Assembly (NCBI GenBank): GCA_010094025.1
Contig: ML991823.1
Span: 1 to 64,000 of the forward strand
Direction of reading: 5' to 3'
From: Viridothelium virens
Taxonomy: Eukaryota; Ascomycota; Dothideomycetes; Trypetheliales; Trypetheliaceae
DNA: 64,000 nt
The position numbers were made by a program, and so were the translations under genes. Numbering within the stretch: the stretch's first letter is position 1; every line of letters begins with the position of its first letter. This document shows positions 55,069 to 64,000 of the stretch, piece by piece. The notes under the pieces were generated by a model. It was not told where the DNA came from, did no database searches, and saw only the letters and a list, made by a program, of their open reading frames with translations.

Positions 55069-56701
55069 ATGTCCTATCAACGCCAGCAGTCCCCACCCCC
55101 TCGTACCCATATTCGTGTCCCTCAGCGCCGTATAGCCAAACTCCTTCGATGTCGACCAGTTCTGCAACCGGCCTACCGGGCATGAAGTCCTCACCTACTT
55201 CTCGTTGGAGTCCGAAGGATGAACAAGACCAGAAACCTGCCCCTCGACAGTCACTTCCGTCAATCCATGAGGCTCTGGGCGCCGACCAGCCGTTGCAGTA
55301 TTCCGCCCCTCCACCACCAGCTCCGACTTCGGCGCCTCAATCGTATCAGTCACAACCCCTCCCATCTCCCTCCGAGCATGCCCGCAGATCTTACATCTCG
55401 GAACACAGTCAGCAATCATCTCAATATTCCCAGCATCCACCACGCAGCCCTACAATCGACCGACCACGTTCTGTCACTGGACACCAGCACGGCGGTCCTG
55501 TGGAGGCTCAAAGGTCATCCTATCCAACTCAGCCAAATTCGAAATTACCGACTTTGCATCCTTTGCAAACGACCCGCTCACCACAAATGCCGTCTGCACC
55601 TCCACCGCAAAGTGGCTCTTATGCGCCTTATACTCAGCATTCATCTCCGGCATATACTTCAGCACATCCCCCTACACCCCCATCTTCTCACCAGCCGCAA
55701 TTTCCCTATGGATATGCTCGTCCACCCCAGTATAACTATCCGGCTGGCACTCCTACATCTGCATATCCGCCCCATCAATCATCAACCTACTCAGCTTCCG
55801 ATCGCTACCAGCCACCGTGGAAAAACGATGGATCTGACGTGTTAAGTCGGGCAGAGGAAAGCAAAAGAGCCGGGAGTATCAGGGGTCCGGCATTTGGCGA
55901 ATCCGTCAAGCGTCATCTTGAATTCTTCGACTTCGAGGCCTCTCTCAATGAAGTACGTGCTTTCCGATGTCCACTCTTTTGATATTTTCCTCTCCTTCCT
56001 TTGTCCTTGCCAGTTCTCCTTCAATGCGAGTCACGGTTCTAATCACATGAGCAGATTGCCGAACATAGTGCCATCCTACAGGATTTTGCTCGCACCTATC
56101 AACAGCGAGCTCATCAAACCCAAAGGAGCGGACCAGTTGCAGGCTCTTTACCGGAGATTCCGATGATCGAGGATATGCAGCGGCGAAGTTCGAAGTTCAA
56201 TGAAGCCTTAGCCCGTATAAAAGACGTTGTCATTACGCAACAGACCGCCCTGGCCCAGCAAGTACAAGCGCGACAATACAACGATGCTAATGAGTACGAG
56301 CACGCTGATCAGAACGGCGTTGGCGATGACTTAAAACATCAAGGTTTTGCGGGTGGGGACTCCAAAAAACGGCGTGGTGTAAGTACTCCACAGCAGTAGT
56401 GATCTACTTTGAAAATGAATCCGAATTAATTTTGTAATAGAGGGCCGCACCTCCAGGCCGTTGTCATAGTTGCAACCGAGCAGAGACGCCAGAATGGCGA
56501 AGAGGGCCTGACGGTGCTCGTACCCTTTGCAATGCTTGCGGCTTACGTAGGTTTCTTGAATTCGTTACCAACATGTGCTCGATTTACTAATTGCAGACAG
56601 ACTACGCTAAATTAACCCGCAAAATGGGCACTAACAAAGCCAACGTGGGCAGTTCGAGTCTTCGACCGAAAGAGCTTGGTCCTAACTCTCCTGCCACATA
56701 A
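55056..56701 (+). CDS. nsdD: GATA transcription factor NsdD (sexual development)
   Basis: Exons 55056-55952, 56055-56378, 56441-56546 and 56601-56701 give 475 aa. The first 300 residues are Ser/Pro/Gln/Tyr-rich, followed by a helical segment ([20 protein letters not shown] and [20 protein letters not shown]). The C-terminal GATA finger is [20 protein letters not shown] then [16 protein letters not shown], a C-x2-C-x18-C-x2-C zinc finger whose last helix is completed by exon 4 after an intron inside the finger. This exact finger and the conserved helix identify NsdD, an activator of sexual development and repressor of conidiation in aspergilli. An in-frame ATG at 54939 could add 39 residues. 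The finger intron has tandem acceptors four bases apart. Confidence 0.93.
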
Positions 56702-58872
56702 CATTCACTCAACTCTGCTATTCCCTTTGTGATTTCGAGATTGCTCTACTCCCACAAGAGCATTTCTCGCAGGGCGCTGGTATAAACGATTGGCGTTTTA
56801 ACAGGATGCGATGTAAAAAGTGGGAAAATCTCTTTCAGGAGACGTATACATAAACAGGCGCTGTTGCGGCCGTAGGTTACCAGCAAAAGCTTCATCATCA
56901 ATGGGGGGGAGGGATCACCAAGTTCGGCGTTCTACTGATGACACGGCGTTTCGGAGGACGGATGGTCACCTTCTACGAATACAGCAAGGGTCTTTTCTTC
57001 ATTTCCTCACTAATTTCTGGCAAGCTTTACTAGAAGCTTCAGCTTGCATTGGCATTTTCATGGACGTGTTATCATCTACTTGACTCTGAGCACTTTGAGC
57101 GGGTATTAGCCTGGCGCCATGAATGACAGCGGCTGTCTGCATAAGGATTTCGCTTTAGGGGGGGGGGAATATTTGCTGGGCTTTTCGTTGGCGCGGTATC
57201 GGGGTCAGATATACCCATTGGGGCTGTTAGGTTCCCTAAATCCCCGCAGCCCGATCATGGGACGGGTGTTCCTTTTCTTTTCATATTATCGTTACGAGGA
57301 GGGGGGGAGGGGGCGTGTCACGTCTAGGCTCAAGTAGGCCCGGATTTCGCCTAGGGAGACGGTTACTTTGCACGACATGGAGATGACCACCTCACGAGTC
57401 GCTTGCTTTCTCCGGAGACAAGACAAATACTTTGTACGTAACTTGGGCTTGCCCGGAGGGAGGGGAGGGGAAGCCAGTCTGGTTGGTGAGTCGATAGCTT
57501 CGGATATCACTCTTTGATTCGTCCTTTTTGCATTTACTCAGGGCAGCTTGACGCAGTGAATGCAAGGCGCGGCACAAGTCATGCCATGTTCCAGTATAAC
57601 CGCGAAGTTTGAGTAGCATCACCGAGGGAGATGACAGTTTGGTCTGAGCCACCAGGGATATCCAATGATCTGCAGCCTAGTCGCGATCGACTTTGTACGA
57701 CGCAGCTGTCAAAATCAAAAGCGGATTGGCGTTGCATGAAGTACTAGCATCCCCCAGCTCGAGGTTCACGTCTGATGCTGCTCGGTTGCGTCTGATGGCC
57801 CATCCCCAGTAATGGGCATCTGCTGCAGGCCCCCCATGTGCTGTGTCTAACATTGGGAGGTGACACACGGAAGTGCCAGAGCAACGGGCTTTGGAGAAGG
57901 GCCCCGGCGCACGTGGAAGCCTGATATGATTGGAAGAGGTAGGACAGGTTTCGCTACTGCTGGGAGGCTGCAGCGGTCGCTTTTCGTGAGCCTCGCCGAA
58001 TGTGCTGCCGCATGTCTGTGCAGGCCAGAGAATGGATCGCCGCTGTACCAATCACATCGCGGCGGTCTTGCGTAAACTCTACGAAGGTTTGCAGGGCGAG
58101 CGGTTTGTTCCGGGCCTGGGCCGCAGAGCCTGCGTTAGAATAAACTATATGTGAAATCTGTTATAGCAGTTCGCTGTCAAACCAGGGGACCCTACGGCTG
58201 TCAGGCAGTGGAACGATGCGGCCATATCTTGGGGGGGAAGGGTGGTGATGGGCTCCCGTAAAGACTCCTACCAATCTAGGTACTCATGAGACGAGGGTTG
58301 AAACTAATACCTCTTACTGAAACCACCGAACCTAGACCCCGCTGATGTCATGGCCAGGCAATGGTGGGGTTGTTCCTCCGGAAAATTACAAATGACCTAC
58401 CCTGCAGAACAAAATGTACACCAAGTAGGCACAAAAGCCATCTCAACCACGCCTTGGTGACATCAGTCTAGAGTGACCTGGCCAAGAGGACGTGAAGGCG
58501 ACTTTCGCTGCAGGGAAGCCGCCGTACCAGCTGCCATCCCGAATCCACGCACTACCAAAGCGTGTTACCCACGGGGAAGCCTCCCAATTCTCCGAGAGAA
58601 GATATCACGCGCGGCTGCAGCCAAGGCTGGTCCGTCTCCCGGCTACTTGCAGTATAGTTATCGAACACTGATGCGAATTCTCTCTCCACGCTTCATCAAC
58701 ATTCATACGCATGGTGCCGTGCTTGCCTATCCCTGTCGCCAATCTCCCACCCTCTTCTGTTACACAGTCTTGGCCGGCATCTTGCAGCCCATCGAGGACT
58801 TGCCCCTGCAGAGCGAACGGTGATCGACCAGAAACGAAGTCTTAGGGCACGTTGGGAGGAAGAGGACGTGGT
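56702..58872. other. Intergenic region with G/C homopolymer tracts
   Basis: 2,171 bp between nsdD and the ligase gene. It contains G runs of seven or more at 56903-56909, 57158-57167, 57301-57307 and 58231-58237, and a G-rich GGGAGGGGAGGGG at 57458-57470. No convincing ORF is present. The last part is the ligase promoter. Confidence 0.5.
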
Positions 58873-61328
58873 ATGGGCCTTTTGTGAGACCACCTTATCA
58901 CCAATGTCTGCTCGAGACGAGACAACGAACAGCTGTCAACTAACGCCATCAACCGTAGGGCAACGGGCACGCCGCTCGAGTGGCCCGAAGCAAAGAAAGT
59001 CGCGGACCACGTTAGGGACTGGGGTATTGAGGTAAATGCGCCCCACCGGATTCGCACCCTCCTTTCGATACTACGCGACGAAGATTAGTCGCGGCAGACC
59101 ATAGACCCCCCCCCCAAAAGGCTTGAAATTAGGCTGACAGGAGAAGTAGCAACTCCTCGCAATATGGCGGCGGGCGAAGGGCAAGGAACGCGATGCGCTC
59201 CTGTGGGGTGATGAGGTACTGTAAGCGCTCATAGTGCTGTGCTCTTCTCGTGCTGAAACGGTGTTCCAGATAGAGTATTTGGTGGTTTGCTACGACGATG
59301 AAGAAGGTCGCGTCAGGTTGTCACTCCGACAGGCCGATATTCTGAAGGCTCTCGCCGAGGACGAAAAGCTGCTGAGCCAGGGTGGCGGGGTACCTGATCT
59401 ACAGCGAGGTCATACGAAGTATATCTCGTTCACAATTAGGGCGGAAACGAAAGTTTATTGACGATCATGCAGCACTGGCGACACAGCGCCCACCTTTCAT
59501 CCGGAATTCGGCCGATTTATGCTGGAGGCCACCCCTGGCAAACCTTGGGGGATTGGGTTCAAGGATCTACTTGATGTGGAACCTAACATGAAGCGGAGGT
59601 CGGTGACTCGGAATATCCCTTTATGGAATTGATCATTCGACTAAACCCTGCCTTTCTAGACGGGACATTGCTAAAGAGCATATGGCGCCGAGCGAATCTC
59701 CAATCACCTTGACGACTTTTCCCCGTTTAGGTTCTCCGGATCAGCCAATCACGCCGTACTATCCCCCCTCAGGTCCCAAGTTACGCTCACAGTTCGTACC
59801 GGATGAAATTGCTAACCCTCACATTCGATTTCCCACGCTTGCGGCAAACATTCGAGCGCGAAGAGGGAGGAAGGTGCAAGTAAATGTTCCAGTCTTCAAA
59901 GATGAGAAGACTCCCTGGCCATGGTGGGATCCCAGTGTGAAGTATGATTTGCACAACTGGCCGGAGGACGACGACGTACGAAATGGGGCTGTCAAGGAAA
60001 ACCAGATCCACATGGACGCTATGGCATTCGGAATGGGGAGTTGCTGTTTGCAAATCACCTTCCAAGCAAAGAATATTGAGGAAGGTCGGAAGATGTATGA
60101 CCAACTAAGTCCACTAGGACCCGTCTTGCTTGCCTTGACCGCTGCTACGCCCATTTACAAGGGCTTTTTGGCTGACACGGATGTGCGGTGGAATCAAATT
60201 AGCAGAGCGGTAGATGATCGAACGCCGGAAGAATTGGGAGAGAAAGTGAGTAGCCACCGAAATATCTTCTTCGAGCTCGACGGGGATGTATCGTTCTGAT
60301 CTCGCATACAGCCTTTACGCGACAACAGATGGCATATACCAAAGTCACGATATGCTTCCAATAGCACCTACATTGCTCAGGATCCGCGATTACGACAAGA
60401 ATACCTCGACCCGGAGCTCATCATTGACCCTGCACTGAAACAGCGATTGCTCGATGGCGGCATGGATGATTTACTTGCCACGCATTTTGCGCATCTCTTC
60501 ATTCGTGATCCCATTGTAGTCTTCGCCGAAGATCTCAAAGAACTTGACCTGGATGCTGCAGATCATTTCGAAAATCTTCAAAGCACGAACTGGCAACACA
60601 TGCGGTTCAAGCCGCCCCCTCCAGGAAGCGACACGGGATGGCGGGTAGAATTTCGACCAATGGAGATTCAACTTACTGATTTCGAGAACGCAGCCTTCGC
60701 CATTTTTATTGTGTTGGTGACAAGGGCGATCCTGAGCTTCGATCTCAACTTCTACATTCCCATACGGCGGGTGACGGAAAACATGGAGACGGCGCATGCG
60801 AGGGACGCAGTCAACCGAGAGAAATTCTGGTTTAGGAAAAATCCATTTCCAGAGAAGCACACCAAGGGTGCGGAAGAGGCTGGGTCAAGAGGGCCGAGTC
60901 GACCGGCAAGCCCGAAAGGGCCAGTCGAAGCCGAACATGCGCTCCTAAGTATTGATGAGATCGTCAATGGCCAGACTGCGCCAGCGAACGGCGCCACGTC
61001 CTCTAGGGCTACGCAGGCAATATCCAAAGCGCCCGATGATCTGTTTCCTGGCCTTATCCCGCTAGTGGAATCCTATCTAGACAGCGTCAATGTCGATGTC
61101 GAGACCCGGTGTGAACTTGCGCAGTACCTCTCCCTGATCTCAAAGCGAGCATCGGGTGAGCTGTGGACGGCAGCGAAGTGGCTGAGAGGCTTTGTTAGAG
61201 GTCACGAGGAATACAAGGCAGACTCGGTCGTGAGTGAGAAGATGACGTATGATTTAGTCAAAGCAGTTGAAAGGGTGGCGAGAGAAGAGGGAAGAGATGG
61301 ATTTGGAAAGGAGATGTTTGGGAGATGA
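58873..61328 (+). CDS. gsh1: Glutamate-cysteine ligase catalytic subunit
   Basis: Seven exons: 58873-58883, 58959-59031, 59150-59215, 59270-59408, 59487-59598, 59660-60245 and 60312-61328, total 667 aa. The first exon is 11 nt (ATGGGCCTTTT), giving MGLLATGTPLEWPEAKKVAD. The family core is visible: WGDEIEYLVVCYDDEEGRV, FHPEFGRFMLEATPGKPWG, EHMAPSESPITLTTFPR, MAFGMGSCCLQITFQAKN and RWHIPKSRYASNSTYI. Glu residues in EIEY and MLEATPG and the MGSCCLQ loop form the ATP, metal and substrate site. The enzyme joins glutamate and cysteine, the first and rate-limiting step of glutathione synthesis in the cytosol. The 5' junctions were set by frame; intron 4 uses a CACAG acceptor. A loop of ~60 residues after KHTKGAEEAG is low-complexity. 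Confidence 0.95.
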
Positions 61329-62129
61329 TCATGGTGCGCGGATCTAAGTCCCCTCTAAGCCGAACAGGTAGACTAGACTGGAGCCTTTTGCATCAGCCAA
61401 GCATGATCAGCACATCGATCATGTGTGCATCCTCTCACCCTCTAGCAAATTCATCACCCGTATCACCCTCATTTTCAGGATGTCGTTCTTTTTTTGAGAT
61501 GGCTATCGGCAACCCAACCCTGAGGGTCGAAGATATTCACGTCGACCGGTTTCTTGCAGGGACATGAGGGAACTCGACGTCTTTCTCTGATGGCTGTGTT
61601 GCTTTCGATGCCGGACATGGTCATGGGCTGCAGTCTAGCCGGACCGTACCTTTCCCGAAGAGCAATTCAGTCCTCCCGCCCGTTCCGTTCCATGTGCAGG
61701 TTGGAATGCAATCTGTACGCATTAGGCAGTGCTGAACCCAACCGGCCAAGCACCCCGTCCAGCCCGTCGATCTGAAAATAAGCTTGTTGCAATTAAGCTT
61801 CCCAAAGCCGTCGATCCTCGCCGCTAGGCCTGATCGAGCTGTCATAGCCGCCCAGTCCCCCACTCCAGGGGTGCGAGGGATGGACCTCACGCCTCATGTC
61901 TCAAGCAGAGCCCCCAGAGCCTAACCTCAAACGACCCAAGTTTGAACGCCTGCCTTCAGCCTGCCACTCCTGCCCTCGCTGATAACGCTCCGCACTGGTC
62001 AGCCTGCGTCGGAAAGTCGTGAAACCGAGAAGGTCGCAAGACGGCGTTGACACTGCATCCAATTACCCACACTGACTTGCTGCTGACCTGCGAATAAAAC
62101 CTGTCCACACCCGGGCCCCTTTGTAGAAG
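61329..62129. other. Intergenic region
   Basis: 801 bp between the ligase and the 93-codon ORF, all plus strand. It holds the ligase terminator and the promoter for the two overlapping ORFs that follow. No other feature is seen. Confidence 0.45.
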
Positions 62130-62411
62130 ATGGCTTCTATCTTCGAAAGATTCATCTACGTGACCGGCGCTGACGAGCTTCTCAAGAGTCTGGGGCTCGA
62201 CGCTGATCCGAAGAGCGTGTTTTTCATCTTGATCAGTTGCGGCGTCTGCTTTACCGTCGCTTTCTTTGCTTCGAGCACTCTCTTCCCAGAGCCAGGCGAG
62301 TCTACCTCCCAAGCACCTGATAAAGCCACCACCCCTACCGCCGCCTCCTCTGCTTCGTCGACTTCTGCATCTGGCACTTCCGAAGCCAAACCCGCACAAC
62401 CCTCACAATGA
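62130..62411 (+). CDS. Small single-pass membrane protein ORF
   Basis: An uninterrupted 93-codon ORF. It starts MASIFERFIYVTGADELLKS, has one hydrophobic helix (SVFFILISCGVCFTVAFFAS) and ends in a Ser/Thr/Ala/Pro-rich tail. Its stop TGA shares bases with the ATG of the next gene (ATGA at 62408-62411). A coherent hydrophobic helix and the lack of out-of-frame noise suggest real coding, but no family was recognised. It could be a protein gene read from a bicistronic mRNA or a regulatory uORF of the next gene. Confidence 0.5.
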   Translation: MASIFERFIYVTGADELLKSLGLDADPKSVFFILISCGVCFTVAFFASSTLFPEPGESTSQAPDKATTPTAASSASSTSASGTSEAKPAQPSQ

Positions 62412-63533
62412 GCATCAATAACAGAATGCCACACCCTTCAGACTCCGATTCATCCTCCTCACACTCCGCCTCCAAAGAATCGAGTTCGACGGCCGCTTCC
62501 TCGGTTGACCACCAACACTCACCTGAGCACGACCCACAGGCGGAATTCAAGGGCGATGTCAAAGTCTCGAAGGCATTGCCTACGAAGTCGGAGTGGGCCC
62601 GATGTGTCGAGCTGCCCGTCCTGGACGTCGATGGCAAAGAGCAGATGTTCGGTAGCCTCTACGGCAATGAAGCTGGTCCAAGCCGGCACCTCATCGTTTT
62701 TGTGCGGCATTTCTTTTGCGGCGTGAGTTCTTTCCCCCAGCATTCTCCTCTCTTCCATGAACCTCCCCCGATCTGACTGACACGCCCACCCACAGAACTG
62801 CCAAGAGTATCTCCGCACTCTCTCCGCCTCCATAACCCCGTCTTTGCTCTCCTCAGTCTCTGTTCCAACTACCATTACCGTCATCGGCTGCGGTCAACCC
62901 GATCTTATTCCTCTCTACGTCGCTGCAACCTCGTGCCCCTACCCAATCTACTGCGACCCGGCCCGCTCCCTCTATCAGACCCTTGGCATGATCCGCACCC
63001 TCGACCTCGGCAAGTCTCGCCCAGACTACATCCAGCGCAGCATCCTCGGCGCCGCTGTCCAGAGCGTCATCCAGGGCCTACGGTCCGGCCGGAACGCGCT
63101 CAAGAGTGGCGACTATTGGCAGGTCGGCGGCGAGCTGCTGGTCGAGTGCGAGGGCAAGGGAGATCCCGGCCGCGTGACCTGGGTGCACCGCATGCGGAAT
63201 ACGAGGGACCACGCAGGAATTGGGGAGTTGAAGAAGGTGTTGGGCCTTGACGGGGACGGAAGGGTCCCAAGGAGGAAGTGGAGTGAGGGTGTGAGAGGGG
63301 TGGTTAGGAGGGGCACAAGCGGCAGTGTAGGAGCTGCGAAGGGTGACGAAGAGAAGAGGAGTCGGAGTCGGAGCACTGGGAGCAAAGGGGTTGAGGCTGT
63401 GAAGGGCGCCGTGGAGCGCGCGAGGAGTAAGTCAAGAGATCGAAAGGGTATGGTAAAATTGGGAGATGGGAAGGAGGAATACGAAGGGTTGCTTAAGGAA
63501 GAGAGGGCAGGTGAGATAGGGGTCGCAGCTTGA
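62408..63533 (+). CDS. Thioredoxin-fold AhpC/TSA-type (PRXL2/AAED1-like) protein
   Basis: Exons 62408-62722 and 62796-63533 (GTGAGT/CACAG) give 350 aa. After a Ser/Asp-rich N terminus, the domain begins at ELPVLDVDGKEQMFGSLYG and LIVFVRHFFCGNCQEYLRTL. The intron falls inside the redox motif: CG|NC, a CxxC active-site pair in the position used by the AAED1/PRXL2 group (PF13911). ITVIGCGQPDLIPLYVAATS and YPIYCDPARSLYQTLG complete the fold. A second in-frame Met is at 62426. The C-terminal ~110 residues are basic and Ser-rich, an unusual addition. Peroxidase or disulfide reductase activity is inferred only from family. Confidence 0.85.
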
Positions 63534-64000
63534 AGTCTGGCAAGTTCTTCATTGTCTTCTGTGGAGGACGGGAGATTTCCCACCAGAGAACCTGGATTTA
63601 GGGCATGGTATTGTCCTTGATGTTTTCGGTGGCACATCTAAAGAGGCGTCTGGTGATCGATACCCTCTGAGAGGTCCATGACATATGATGATTACGTCTA
63701 AGATTGAATCAATGCAACGAGCACGTCTTCTTAATGAGCACGTCTTAGCACAATGTCTCTTCCTCACTGCCGCTGGCCGAAGCTGACTTGCCATCTTATA
63801 ACTCGCTTAGAGCCTGATTGTGTTTCTTATGAAGAGCCACATTTCGTTCAACCACTTTTGAAGCGTCAAGGCAGTAGTTCAAGGCAGGTTGCCTATCAGT
63901 TGCAGCTTGAAACCCAAAGAGATACAGTCATCTCTACCGCCGCGAACGCTGACTTTAGCCGCGACAGTGCAACAATCGAAGCCACGATCCTCTCATTTTT
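63534..64000. other. Terminal intergenic stretch
   Basis: 467 bp to the window end with no convincing coding region. A gene may begin beyond the end. Confidence 0.4.

Overview
The window looks like nuclear DNA of a filamentous ascomycete (Pezizomycotina). Genes are interrupted by short introns, mostly 38 to about 110 nt with GT-AG ends and CTAAC/CTGAC-like branch sites. Several genes begin with tiny first exons (8 nt and 11 nt in two cases). The content is typical of the group: an NsdD-type GATA factor, a Mit1/CHD3-like remodeller with fungal PHD-like fingers, gamma-tubulin, U1-C, glutathione-dependent formaldehyde dehydrogenase and glutamate-cysteine ligase. The class cannot be fixed from the sequence alone. 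All exon coordinates were derived by hand from splice signals and reading frame, without transcript data.

Layout. 1-2443: no clear gene. 2444-4951 (+): a small secreted, probably GPI-anchored protein and an unknown multi-pass membrane protein. 5904-9359: an MFS exporter (-) and a short-chain dehydrogenase (+), divergent around an 840-bp promoter. 9936-15512 (-): a large Mit1-like chromatin remodeller, divergent from the mitochondrial rRNA methyltransferase MRM1 at 15943-17613 (+). 18025-24023 (-): a CCCH finger protein, a CorA-type transporter and a small Cys/His protein. 24386-25333 (+): the spliceosomal protein U1-C. 25800-29053: a calponin-homology protein with calponin-like repeats (-), divergent from a complex I assembly factor of the NDUFAF2 type (+). 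29686-31785: two weak small genes. 32946-34570 (+): a secreted M28 metallopeptidase. 36205-37404 (+): a Pgc1-like phospholipase. 37719-39622 (+): gamma-tubulin. 40693-42209 (+): class III alcohol dehydrogenase. 42907-43792 (+): a Smr-domain protein. 43972-48438 (-): two lineage-type unknown proteins. 48439-55055: a 6.6-kb stretch without a convincing gene, leading into nsdD (55056-56701, +). 58873-61328 (+): glutamate-cysteine ligase. 62130-63533 (+): a 93-codon ORF whose stop overlaps the start of a thioredoxin-fold (AhpC/TSA-type) protein.

Most genes are unrelated housekeeping functions, so this is ordinary core-genome order rather than a metabolic cluster. Two weak functional themes appear: thiol/redox metabolism (formaldehyde dehydrogenase, glutamate-cysteine ligase, AhpC/TSA-like protein) and cytoskeleton (gamma-tubulin, calponin-homology protein). 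No tRNA, rRNA, CRISPR array, transposon or viral fossil was recognised. The most interesting points are the long control region of nsdD with its overlapping upstream ORF and palindrome, tandem splice acceptors inside the nsdD zinc finger, an ATGA overlap of two ORFs, an in-frame TGA inside a membrane-protein-like ORF, and two conserved genes (U1-C, Mit1) whose exon junctions do not fit canonical signals.
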